Assembly (NCBI GenBank): GCA_023458755.1
Contig: JAEWYE010000078.1
Location: 1 to 64,000, forward strand
DNA from: Bacillota bacterium
Lineage (GTDB): Bacteria > Bacillota > Clostridia > Oscillospirales > Acutalibacteraceae
Length of the DNA: 64,000 nt
Direction of reading: 5' to 3'
The notes beneath the pieces are model-generated. The model worked only from the letters and a program-made list of their open reading frames with translations. It was not told where the DNA came from and ran no database searches. Below, one piece after another: positions 36,430 through 44,705 of the stretch. Numbering within the stretch: position 1 is the first letter of the stretch; each line of letters opens with the position of its first letter. Position numbers and translations under genes: made by a program.

Positions 36430-38331
36430 ATGACCATACATTTAACTGGAATTACACAGAATGTGGAAAACGGACTGCAAAATTTGCTGCAATATTATTC
36501 GTTTTCCACAATTCAACAGCAGAATATTGCCATAGCGGTGGAGCAGTTGGAGCCGGACTGTGCATTTTCTTTTCAAGTCAGCACAAAAAGCGGATTTTAC
36601 ATTGCGTACAAAGAAACCAGCCATTTTTTCCGCGCACTTTCCGTACTGCTCCAAAATATGCAGAAAAATAATTTTGAAAAACAGGAAACCGCACTGTTTG
36701 ACGGTTGTTCTGCTATGATTGACCTTTCGCGGAACGCAGTATATACCGTTGACGAAATGAAACGTCTGCTCTGCTTTATGGCGCTTGCCGGACAGAACCG
36801 CTGTTATCTGTATATGGAAGATACCTATGAACTGCCGGGGTACCCGTATTTCGGTTATCTGCGCGGTCGTTACTCACAGGCGGAACTGAAGGAAATCGAC
36901 GATTTTGCGTATTCTCTTGGCATTGAGGCAATTCCCTGCATTCAAACGCTTGCACACTTGAAGAACACACTGAAATGGAGCTATGCGCAGTCCATGAAGG
37001 ACACCGACGACATTCTTCTGGTCGGTGAGGATGAAACCTACCGATTTATTGAAGCAATGATTGTATCCTTAAAATCTGTTTTCCGCACCAACAAGATTCA
37101 CATTGGTATGGACGAAGCCATGAACCTCGGCACAGGCGCATATTTGAAGAAACACGGCTATGTCAATCAGTTTGGCCTGATGCTGGAGCATTTGAACCGT
37201 GTCAATGGAATTGTAAAAAAACATGGTATGATTCCAATGATTTGGGACGATATGTTTTACCGCGCACACGATGTTAATCATGAGTACTATAATACGGAAG
37301 TAAAGCTCAGCGCGGAAGATATTGCGCAGGTGCCAAAAAATATCATGCTTGCCTACTGGGATTACTATCACGATACCGAAAGCGAATATGAGGAACTGCT
37401 AGCCAAGCGCGACCGCTTTTCCAACGATGTTTTGTTTGTTGGCGGCATCTGGCGCTGGATGGGCTTTGTGCCGATGTATTCCAAAACTTTTGTGACCACC
37501 AATGCAGCGCTTGCCGCCTGCAAAAAGCATAAAGTCAAAGAGATTATGGCGACCGCATGGGGCGATGATGGTTCGGAAACACCGATTGAAACGATTCTGC
37601 CTGGACTGATTCTGTTTGGCGAACACTGCTTCGGCCAACCGGTAGACAATGCGTCCATCAGCGAACGGTGTGCGTTCTTAACCGGACTTACTCTATCGGA
37701 TTTTCAGGCGATTGAAAAACTGGATATCATTCCGGGCTGTGAAAATCCAAATCTCAAAACTAGAAATCCGTCCAAGCATATACTGTATCAGGATATCCTG
37801 CTCGGTGCGCTGGATTTCTACTTTGATAACCCCGCAATTGTTTCCCACTATGAATCCTGCGAACAGGAGTTGTTACAGATAGCGGAACGTGCGGGAAACT
37901 TTTCCGCTATGTTCCAAATGTATGCGGGCTTGGCAAGAGTTCTGGCGAAGAAAGCGATTCTTGGCAATGCACTGCGTAAAGCCTACCGGCAAGGCGATGC
38001 AGAACAATTGACAAATTTGGTACAGCTCGTTTTGCCGCAGCTGAAGGCGGATGTGCTCACATTAAAAAAATACTTCTCAAGAGTATGGTTCCATGAGAGC
38101 AAGGGACAGGGCTTTGAAGTGATGGATATCCGTTTAGGCGGTCTTGTCAGCAGAATTGATACCGTCATTGCACGGCTTACCGCTTACCTAAACCATGATA
38201 TTGAGGGGCTGGAGGAGCTGGAGGAAAATCCGCTGCCGTTCCAACAAGCGGATTTTGCCGACGAAGTGTATGTAAGTTGTAATTCTTACAAAGCAATCGT
38301 AACGCAGAACGTGATGGGGCATCTGCTTTGA
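36430..38331 (+). CDS. GH20 beta-N-acetylhexosaminidase, cytoplasmic
   Basis: 633 residues; ATG at 36430 with AAAGGCGG before it. GH20 catalytic signature HIGMDEA gives Asp228-Glu229, where Asp positions the substrate acetamido group and Glu is the acid. MIDLSRNAVYT (start of the barrel), YLYMEDTYELPGYPYFGYLRGRYS and a WDDMFYR segment are also typical. The last about 200 residues are a helical extension (LLQIAERAGNFSAMFQMYAGL). No signal peptide, so it acts on imported oligosaccharides to release GlcNAc or GalNAc. Last gene of operon 1. Confidence 0.9.
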   Translation: MTIHLTGITQNVENGLQNLLQYYSFSTIQQQNIAIAVEQLEPDCAFSFQVSTKSGFYIAYKETSHFFRALSVLLQNMQKNNFEKQETALFDGCSAMIDLSRNAVYTVDEMKRLLCFMALAGQNRCYLYMEDTYELPGYPYFGYLRGRYSQAELKEIDDFAYSLGIEAIPCIQTLAHLKNTLKWSYAQSMKDTDDILLVGEDETYRFIEAMIVSLKSVFRTNKIHIGMDEAMNLGTGAYLKKHGYVNQFGLMLEHLNRVNGIVKKHGMIPMIWDDMFYRAHDVNHEYYNTEVKLSAEDIAQVPKNIMLAYWDYYHDTESEYEELLAKRDRFSNDVLFVGGIWRWMGFVPMYSKTFVTTNAALAACKKHKVKEIMATAWGDDGSETPIETILPGLILFGEHCFGQPVDNASISERCAFLTGLTLSDFQAIEKLDIIPGCENPNLKTRNPSKHILYQDILLGALDFYFDNPAIVSHYESCEQELLQIAERAGNFSAMFQMYAGLARVLAKKAILGNALRKAYRQGDAEQLTNLVQLVLPQLKADVLTLKKYFSRVWFHESKGQGFEVMDIRLGGLVSRIDTVIARLTAYLNHDIEGLEELEENPLPFQQADFADEVYVSCNSYKAIVTQNVMGHLL

Positions 38332-38344
38332 TTGTACCACGTGC

Positions 38345-38378
38345 AAAAAGCGGTACGGAACCTAACATTCCGTACCGC
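38345..38378 (-). terminator. Terminator between GH20 and rpiR-like genes
   Basis: GCGGTACGGAA (38350-38360) and TTCCGTACCGC (38368-38378), 7-nt loop. The T run is on the minus-strand side (from AAAAAG at 38345), so it mainly serves the regulator gene, with some effect on the convergent operon. Confidence 0.8.
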
Positions 38379-38403
38379 CTGAATTGTGTGAGATCGTTTG
38401 ATC

Positions 38404-39261
38404 TTATAATAGTTTTGCCGCGATAGCCTGTGTGGTTAGTTTTTTGTTGTAGTCACAGATTGCGTAATTCTGCTTGAAGAATTCTGTGTACAGAACATCC
38501 AGCAGATAAAGCTGAGCGACCTTCGCGGAAAGGGAACCGCCCTGAAACGGGCCTTCGTTTGCGCCGCACAGCAGCACAATGTCCGCATAGGCGGTCAGTG
38601 GAGATTCCGCATAGCGGGTAATGCAAATGGTTTTTGCTTTATTTTGTTTCGCACGTTTGAGTGTTTCGATGATATCCTTCGTAGAACCGGAGTAGGAGAA
38701 AGCAACCGCCAAGTCTTGCTCGCCGAGCAAAGCGGAAACCATCGACTGCATGTGCGAATCCTGTGCAACTACCACATTGGGCAAAATTCGGGCAAATTTA
38801 TTTTTCGCTTCCAGTGCCATAATGCCGGAGGAACCAACGCCGAAAAAGTGAATCATGCGTGCATTTTTTATCATGCTGACCGCTTTTTGAATGTCGTCCA
38901 GATTCATCATATCGAGTGTTTGATTTAACGCGGCAATGTCGGTGTTTAAAAGTTTGCGGCACACTTCGTCGGTGGAGTCGCTGATATTAATTTCATCGGA
39001 AAGCGTCATCGCGCTGGCACTTTCACTACTGCTTAGTGATTGTGCAAGTGTCATTTTGAAATCCTGATAGCCATCCAGCTTCAAAGTTTTGCAAAAGCGG
39101 AAAACGGAAGTATCGCCAACGCCGCAGCGCGCCGCCAAATCAGTAATGGACATATACAAGGCTTCTCGCGGGGATTCCATAACAAAATTGGCTACCTTGC
39201 GTTCTGCTTTGGTAAAATCTTTGTCGCTTGCCTGAATTTTTGCAAAAATATCATACAGCAT
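38404..39261 (-). CDS. RpiR/MurR-family transcriptional regulator with SIS domain
   Basis: 285 residues. N-terminal HTH (about 1-77): KVANFVMESPREALYMSITDLAARCGVGDTSVFRFCKTL shows the RpiR fold (first and last residues given). The SIS domain (about 105-260) has HFFGVGSSGIMALEA, SYSGSTKDIIETLKRAK and ITRYAESPLTAYADI, which bind phosphosugars. It probably senses GlcNAc-6-P, ManNAc-6-P or GlcN-6-P and controls both sugar operons. It is 3 bp downstream of the ROK kinase gene, so they are co-transcribed. Confidence 0.9.
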   Translation of the reverse strand: MLYDIFAKIQASDKDFTKAERKVANFVMESPREALYMSITDLAARCGVGDTSVFRFCKTLKLDGYQDFKMTLAQSLSSSESASAMTLSDEINISDSTDEVCRKLLNTDIAALNQTLDMMNLDDIQKAVSMIKNARMIHFFGVGSSGIMALEAKNKFARILPNVVVAQDSHMQSMVSALLGEQDLAVAFSYSGSTKDIIETLKRAKQNKAKTICITRYAESPLTAYADIVLLCGANEGPFQGGSLSAKVAQLYLLDVLYTEFFKQNYAICDYNKKLTTQAIAAKLL

Positions 39262-39264
39262 GAT

Positions 39265-40167
39265 TTAAAATCCCCTTTTCTCCCATTGCTTTTTCGCAAG
39301 GTAAATCACTCCCTGCAAACCGGCTGTATTGCCAAGCATGGCTTTTTTTATTTGAATCTGACGGTAGCTTTCCATCAGATGGCTGCCAATGTTTTGCTGA
39401 ATCGTGCTGCGGATAAACTCCTCATTCATAATTCCGCCGCCCAGAATGACAGCAGGCGGGTTGAAGACAGAAATCAGGGAAACAAGCCCCCACATAATTT
39501 CATCAATCCAGGCTGATACAGCTTCTTTCACGCGCGGATCGGTTTCCAATACCTCGAAAATATCTCTGCCGCTCATGTGCAGACCGGTGCTCTCTTTCAC
39601 CATGCGGACGAGTGCGGTCGTGGAGGCATAGCTTTCATAGCAGCCACGGTTCCCGCAGGTACAGGGCAATCCGCCTGCGTGTGTAATGATATGCCCCATT
39701 TCACCGGCAGAGCAGGAACTGCCATGATAAATTTCATGGTTTAGGATAATAGCGCCGCCAATTCCGGTTCCGTACGTCAGGCACAGAAAAGAGTCAAACT
39801 CTTTTCCTGCACCTGCAACCGCCTCGCCCAAAGCGGCAGCATTCACATCATTTTCCACTGCGACGGGAACTTGGAATGTCTCTTCCAGTATTTTTTTTAT
39901 TTGTGTGCCGGTATAACCCGGAATATTATCGGTGGCGTAAATAATGGAGCCAATTTCGGGGTCAACCTGACCGGCTGTACTGACGGCAATTGCGTTAAAG
40001 TTTCCCATGTCGGAGAGAATGGCCTGAATCTTTTGCATTAACGCTTTTCCGCCTGAACGGGCATTGGTTGGGGTTTCGGAAACATTATCTTTTGTTAAAC
40101 CGCATTGATCATCATAAAGGCAATATTTTATTGCGGTTCCGCCGATATCAAGTGCTGCTATTTTCAA
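39265..40167 (-). CDS. ROK family sugar kinase
   Basis: 300 residues, ATG at 40167 with a GGAGG-type site. ATP-binding DIGGTAIK at 7-14, substrate block ENDVNAAALGEA, TYGTGIGGAI, and the ROK zinc motif GHIITHAGGLPCTCGNRGCYE (His then CxCGxxGC). No helix-turn-helix is fused, so it is a kinase and not a NagC-type repressor. With NanE downstream, N-acetylmannosamine or N-acetylglucosamine is the likely substrate; glucose is the alternative. Confidence 0.9.
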   Translation of the reverse strand: MKIAALDIGGTAIKYCLYDDQCGLTKDNVSETPTNARSGGKALMQKIQAILSDMGNFNAIAVSTAGQVDPEIGSIIYATDNIPGYTGTQIKKILEETFQVPVAVENDVNAAALGEAVAGAGKEFDSFLCLTYGTGIGGAIILNHEIYHGSSCSAGEMGHIITHAGGLPCTCGNRGCYESYASTTALVRMVKESTGLHMSGRDIFEVLETDPRVKEAVSAWIDEIMWGLVSLISVFNPPAVILGGGIMNEEFIRSTIQQNIGSHLMESYRQIQIKKAMLGNTAGLQGVIYLAKKQWEKRGF

Positions 40168-40662
40168 CAGAATACCTCCGTTATTATCTCATAAAATCTA
40201 TACCCATATTATAAGTTGATGAAAAAAATTTTTAATTTATAATCAGAATATAGGAACTAAAATTTAATATTTGTTTAAATATAAAATATCGGGAAAAAAT
40301 ATAATTCATATTTAAATATGAAATGGTAAGATACGAAAATATTTTTTAATTTATAATGATTCATGGAAATAATCATAATTCTGACAGCTTGAAGAAAGGA
40401 AGGCTGGTATTATTAAAAAAATTTGCATTTGAATTGTCCATATTTTCAGCCGGAAGATAAATACGGTGAAAATTGCTTTTGCTAAAACATGTAAAACGGT
40501 ACCGGTTAAGCGGAAGAAAAACAGATAATTCCAAACAATAATAAAAAACGTTTAAATAATAAAAATATTTTTTATTATTACCTAAAAATTCTTCAAAATA
40601 TCAATATAAAGCATAAAATTGAGCAAAAGTAGCGAAAAATAAAAAAATATTTTAAATACGAA
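40168..40662. other. AT-rich divergent regulatory region
   Basis: No gene seen. Very AT-rich sequence with repeated A/T blocks: GAAAAAAATTTTTAATTTATAAT (from 40221), GAAAATATTTTTTA (40335-40348), AAAAATATTTTTTATT (40561-40576). The same core is upstream of operon 1. The ROK-rpiR promoter must be in the left part. Confidence 0.6.
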
Positions 40663-40690
40663 TTGAAAAAAACTTTTATTGTGATATACT
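40663..40690 (+). promoter_or_regulatory. Promoter of sugar operon 2
   Basis: TTGAAA (40663-40668), 16-nt spacer, TATACT (40685-40690). From TTTTATTGTGATATACTT it matches the promoter at 27796-27823 exactly. The leader of about 160 nt before the DUF4127 start contains no other gene. Confidence 0.7.
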
Positions 40691-40853
40691 TAGTACAGAA
40701 AGAAAAGGTCGGATTTTACGATTTGCAGCGCGCCGTTTCGCTCACAATAAATAGAAAGATGAATCGGCGACATTCTGCACGGGCTTTGATGGAGATTTTG
40801 TTCCTATCTCCGAAACAGAATGATTTGTAATAGACAGAAAGGAATTTCAACGA

Positions 40854-42410
40854 ATGATAAAAGTAATTTATGTCCCATTGGATGAACGGGCATGTAACTA
40901 CTACTTTCCTCAAAAACTTGCGCAAATGACGGACGGAATTGAATTATTGGTTCCTCCATATAAAGACATGGGTATGCTAAAAACACCGGCAGACTACAAT
41001 CAGATTTGGCAATGGATTTTTAAAAATGCTCCTGACTGCGAGTATGCAATTCTTTCCGTGGATACTTTGGTTTACGGAAATATTATCAATTCCCGGACGC
41101 ATTACCGTACCGCCGAAGAATGCGAGAAGACACTTGACAATTTCCGTAAACTAAAAAAAATTAATCCGAACATAAAAATACACGCATTCAATTTGGTGGC
41201 AAGAGTTGCCGCTTACAACGATGCTCACGAAGATCCGGATTACTGGGCGGATTATGGCAGAGCTATTTGGCGTTATGCTTATTTAATGGACAAAATTTCC
41301 CGTAATCACGCCAGCGAAGAAGAACAGAAGGAACTCGTCCAGTTAACCGGAGCCATTCCGAAAAATTATCTGACAGATTTTCTGGATCGCCGGAATGTAG
41401 ATCGCTTTACCAACCTTGCTTGTGTGGATCTTGTCAAAGAGGGCGTGTTTGAAGTTTTGACCATCCCGAAGGATGATACCGCCGAATACGGTTATGCCGC
41501 GATGGACCAGTCCGCAATCGCAAAAAAGGTGCGGGAAGAAAAACTGATGGATCGTGTACTTGTGTATCCGGGTGCTGATGAAGTGGGCTGCGTGCTCTTT
41601 GCCAGAGTGTTTAATTTGATAAAAGACTACACACCGCGCGTCTATGTTCGTTATTCCTCAACCTGGGGCCCGACAATTGTGCCGTTATATGAAGACCGCC
41701 CGCTCAATGAAAGCATTAAGTCCCAGATTACTTCAATCGGCGGCATTTATGAGGATAATTCCGATCATTCCGATTGTATGCTGGCATTGAATTCCTCCGG
41801 TAAATATATGATTGAGGCAGCGGATCAGGCCACCAAGGATTTAACCTTCACCAGCCATATTAATATGCACGAGTTTCTGCGTTATATTGATTATTATATC
41901 CGTGAGTACAAAAAGGCAGTCGGTCTTGCAGAAGTTTCAGTATGCAACGGCTGTGACAATGAATTTATGGATTACGCCGCGATTGCCGGAACTTTTGATA
42001 AGGTGCAGGCCGTAGGCGGGTGGAATACCTCACAGAACACCATTGGTGTAGTGCTTGCCCAAACTGTAATTGCGAGTTACTATAATCGCTTCCAAGACAA
42101 CTATGAAAAATTCCGGTACTCGGAAGAGTTTAAAATGCGAAGTATTGTATGTGACTGGCTGTTCCAATCCAATGTGCTGCGTACGTTTGTAAAAGAAACC
42201 GAAGGAAAAATCGACCCGTTTGCTTTGGGAGACCGGCATGATGAGGTTGTAAAATACTTTGTCAACCATTTGAATGAGCTGATTGATGAAAAGTTTGGCG
42301 GCACATATAAAGGCGCCGATATTGCCATTGATCATCTGTATTTCAATTGGAACGGTGTATTTTATATCAACTTTTATATTAAATTGGAAGATATAAAGTT
42401 TATTATATAG
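40854..42410 (+). CDS. DUF4127 family protein
   Basis: 518 residues, ATG at 40854 after AGAAAGGAATTTC. Recognised by the opening VIYVPLDERACNYYFPQKLA and by SVDTLVYGNIINSRTHYR, PGADEVGCVLFARVF and the late GGWNTSQNTIGVVLAQ block. No signal peptide or membrane helices. The family has no known activity. Conserved Asp/Glu/Asn/His in the motifs suggest an enzyme. It is the first gene of the NanE-NagB operon, which places it in amino-sugar catabolism; it may be an uncharacterised hydrolase or deacetylase (inference). Confidence 0.85.
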   Translation: MIKVIYVPLDERACNYYFPQKLAQMTDGIELLVPPYKDMGMLKTPADYNQIWQWIFKNAPDCEYAILSVDTLVYGNIINSRTHYRTAEECEKTLDNFRKLKKINPNIKIHAFNLVARVAAYNDAHEDPDYWADYGRAIWRYAYLMDKISRNHASEEEQKELVQLTGAIPKNYLTDFLDRRNVDRFTNLACVDLVKEGVFEVLTIPKDDTAEYGYAAMDQSAIAKKVREEKLMDRVLVYPGADEVGCVLFARVFNLIKDYTPRVYVRYSSTWGPTIVPLYEDRPLNESIKSQITSIGGIYEDNSDHSDCMLALNSSGKYMIEAADQATKDLTFTSHINMHEFLRYIDYYIREYKKAVGLAEVSVCNGCDNEFMDYAAIAGTFDKVQAVGGWNTSQNTIGVVLAQTVIASYYNRFQDNYEKFRYSEEFKMRSIVCDWLFQSNVLRTFVKETEGKIDPFALGDRHDEVVKYFVNHLNELIDEKFGGTYKGADIAIDHLYFNWNGVFYINFYIKLEDIKFII

Positions 42411-42429
42411 TAAAGAAGAGATATGTACG

Positions 42430-43125
42430 ATGAATAACAACGAAATACTGAATCAACTAAAAGGCGGATTAATTGTATCCTGTCAGGCATTGAGCACAGA
42501 GCCGTTATACAGTCCCCTAATTATGGGAAGAATGGCATTTGCGGCAAAAGAAGGCGGAGCGGTGGGAATTCGGGCGAATTCCCCCTGTGACATTGCCGAA
42601 ATCAAACGGACGGTTGATTTGCCGGTTATCGGTTTGTATAAGGTGGATTACCCGGACAGTGAAGTGTACATAACCCCAACTATGAAAGAAGTGGATGCTC
42701 TCGCCGAGGTCGGTGTAGATATCATTGCACTGGACGCAACAAAACGTATAAGACCAAATAGTCAGACTTTAAAAGACTTTTTTGCGCAAGTCAAGCAAAA
42801 ATATCCAAATCAGTTGTTTATGGCCGATACCTCCTGCTATGAAGAAGGCTTAACAGCAAGAGATTTAGGATTTGATATTGTCGGAACGACCATGTCCGGT
42901 TACACACCGTATACAAAGGGAACGCAGCTTCCGGATTATGACCTCATGAAAAAATACGTGGAAACACTCGGGTTACCGATTGTCGCGGAAGGCGGCATTT
43001 GGGCACCGGAGCAGTTAAAAACCGCGTTGGATTTGGGCGTGTGGACGGCGGTCGTCGGTACGGCTATCACAAGGCCTCGCGAAATCACCAGACGTTTTGT
43101 CAATTATTTGGGAGCGAATCACTGA
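42430..43125 (+). CDS. nanE: N-acetylmannosamine-6-phosphate 2-epimerase
   Basis: 231 residues, ATG at 42430. TIM-barrel enzyme converting ManNAc-6-P to GlcNAc-6-P. Family motifs: GGLIVSCQALSTEPLYSP (12-29), GGAVGIRANS (42-51), GLYKVDYPDSEVYITPT (68-84, with probable catalytic Lys71), ALDATKR, MADTSCYEEG, GTTMSGYT and VAEGGIWAPEQ. No NanA sialate lyase is nearby, so ManNAc itself or its phosphate, rather than sialic acid, may be the entry point. Confidence 0.95.
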   Translation: MNNNEILNQLKGGLIVSCQALSTEPLYSPLIMGRMAFAAKEGGAVGIRANSPCDIAEIKRTVDLPVIGLYKVDYPDSEVYITPTMKEVDALAEVGVDIIALDATKRIRPNSQTLKDFFAQVKQKYPNQLFMADTSCYEEGLTARDLGFDIVGTTMSGYTPYTKGTQLPDYDLMKKYVETLGLPIVAEGGIWAPEQLKTALDLGVWTAVVGTAITRPREITRRFVNYLGANH

Positions 43126-43143
43126 GTGTGCATGTTTACTTTT

Positions 43144-43183
43144 ATACGGATTCTCTGCAAACCTTGTTTCGGAGAATCCGTAT
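43144..43183. repeat. Intercistronic inverted repeat 3
   Basis: ATACGGATTCTC (43144-43155) and GAGAATCCGTAT (43172-43183) form a perfect 12-bp stem around a 16-nt loop between nanE and nagB. No T run follows, so read-through is expected. The stem resembles the one at 36319-36376. Confidence 0.7.
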
Positions 43184-43251
43184 TCGCGTCAACCAATAAA
43201 AACGAACGAAACACCGTATAAGTGTAATTTAGTATATATGGAGATAAAAAT

Positions 43252-44025
43252 ATGAAAATCATAATGGGAAAAGACTACCAAAATATGAGCCGTAAGGCAG
43301 CAAATATCATTTCCGCACAGGTTATTTTAAACCCCAATTCCGTACTGGGGCTTGCTACCGGATCTACGCCGCTGGGAGTTTATAACCAACTGATTGAGTG
43401 GTTCAAAAAGGGCGATTTGGATTTTTCGAAGGTGCACAGCGTAAATTTGGATGAGTATGTCGGCCTTGTGCCGGAACATGATCAAAGCTACCACTACTAT
43501 ATGAAAGAGAATTTTTTCAATCATATTAATATAAAACTTGAGAACACCAATGTTCCAAACGGTTTAGCGAAAGATATCAATGCGGAATGCGCCCGATATG
43601 ATAAGCTGATAACCGATTTGGGCGGCATTGATTTGCAGCTTCTGGGTATCGGTAATACGGGACATATTGGATTTAACGAGCCGAACGAAGACTTTGATAA
43701 AATGACCCATAAAGTGAAGCTGACACAAAAAACAATCGATGCGAACTCCCGCTTTTTTGCAAGTGCGGACGATGTGCCGAAATACGCGGTAACAATGGGT
43801 ATCAAAGCAATTATGCAGGCAAAAAAGATCTTGCTGGTGGCAAATGGGGAAGGAAAAGCGGATATTTTATATCGTTCCCTTTTCGGCCCGATTACTCCGG
43901 CAGTTCCGGCATCCATCCTTCAGCTTCATCCGAATGTCACGGTTGTTGCGGATGAGGCCGCGCTGTCGGTCATTGGGGAAAAGTATCCGGAATCTATTGA
44001 CGGCGCGGAAGAGGCAGCGGTATGA
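43252..44025 (+). CDS. nagB: Glucosamine-6-phosphate deaminase
   Basis: 257 residues, ATG at 43252 (TGGAGATAAAA upstream). Converts GlcN-6-P to fructose-6-P and ammonia. Seen: GLATGSTPLGVY (phosphate loop), NLDEYVG with Asp67 as proton acceptor, and GIGNTGHIGFNEP with His138. Length fits the short Firmicute form without the allosteric C-terminal extension. It overlaps the SGNH gene by 4 bp (ATGA). Confidence 0.96.
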   Translation: MKIIMGKDYQNMSRKAANIISAQVILNPNSVLGLATGSTPLGVYNQLIEWFKKGDLDFSKVHSVNLDEYVGLVPEHDQSYHYYMKENFFNHINIKLENTNVPNGLAKDINAECARYDKLITDLGGIDLQLLGIGNTGHIGFNEPNEDFDKMTHKVKLTQKTIDANSRFFASADDVPKYAVTMGIKAIMQAKKILLVANGEGKADILYRSLFGPITPAVPASILQLHPNVTVVADEAALSVIGEKYPESIDGAEEAAV

Positions 44026-44615
44026 AAAAAGTACTCTTGTTGGGTGATTCCATCCGCATGGGCTATGATGAATATGTCAAAGAGCTTCTGAAAGATACCT
44101 GTGAAGTTTGTTACGATGACGAGGATAACGGACGATTCACTTCTTATACTCTTTGGCAGGCAAATCAGTTTTTTAAAGAATACGGCATATTTGATGTTGT
44201 TCACTGGAACAACGGCTACTGGGATATGAATGTGGAAGCTCCCATGACGGACGCTATGCATCCTGTGGACGAATATGTGCATTTTCTGAAGCGAATTATC
44301 GGTGAAATACGCCGCAACGGTGCACAGATTATTTTTGCCACCACTACTCCGGTTTTAGAAAAAGGTTCCGCCATGGACAACACCGGCACCGGAATGGAAA
44401 TCAGTTACGATAACAACTGGGTAACGCAGTACAATGATGCCGCGAAAAAGCTGATGGCGCAGGAGAACATTACCGTCAACGATTTATACGCACTTACGCT
44501 GAAAGGCGAAAACTACTATAAGTGTGAAGATAAGCTCCATTTAACGGAAGAAGGCTATCGGCTTTGTGCGGAGCAAGCCGCACAACTGATTAAGCAGAAA
44601 CTGAAATTGCGCTGA
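44022..44615 (+). CDS. SGNH/GDSL hydrolase
   Basis: 197 residues, translationally coupled to nagB. GDS motif with nucleophile Ser10, an Asn-rich HWNNGYWD block at 61-68 (block III-type Asn), and DKLHLT with Asp170 and His173 completing the triad. No signal peptide. The group acts as esterases or O-/N-deacylases on carbohydrates. Its coupling to nagB makes it a candidate for removing acetyl groups from an amino sugar (inference), although it is not NagA-like. Confidence 0.85.
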   Translation: MKKVLLLGDSIRMGYDEYVKELLKDTCEVCYDDEDNGRFTSYTLWQANQFFKEYGIFDVVHWNNGYWDMNVEAPMTDAMHPVDEYVHFLKRIIGEIRRNGAQIIFATTTPVLEKGSAMDNTGTGMEISYDNNWVTQYNDAAKKLMAQENITVNDLYALTLKGENYYKCEDKLHLTEEGYRLCAEQAAQLIKQKLKLR

Positions 44616-44705
44616 TTCAACCTTCACACAGAAATTTTCTTGGCCTTGAATGTATTAAACGGTAGCCTGCCGAAAACGATTCCTATTGCGAACGGGAGAA
44701 TGAAT

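Noticed and set aside
40201..40690. Possible CRISPR-like or direct repeat array in the AT-rich region
   Set aside because: The blocks are irregular A/T runs of varying length without fixed spacers or repeats; better explained as regulatory A/T motifs.
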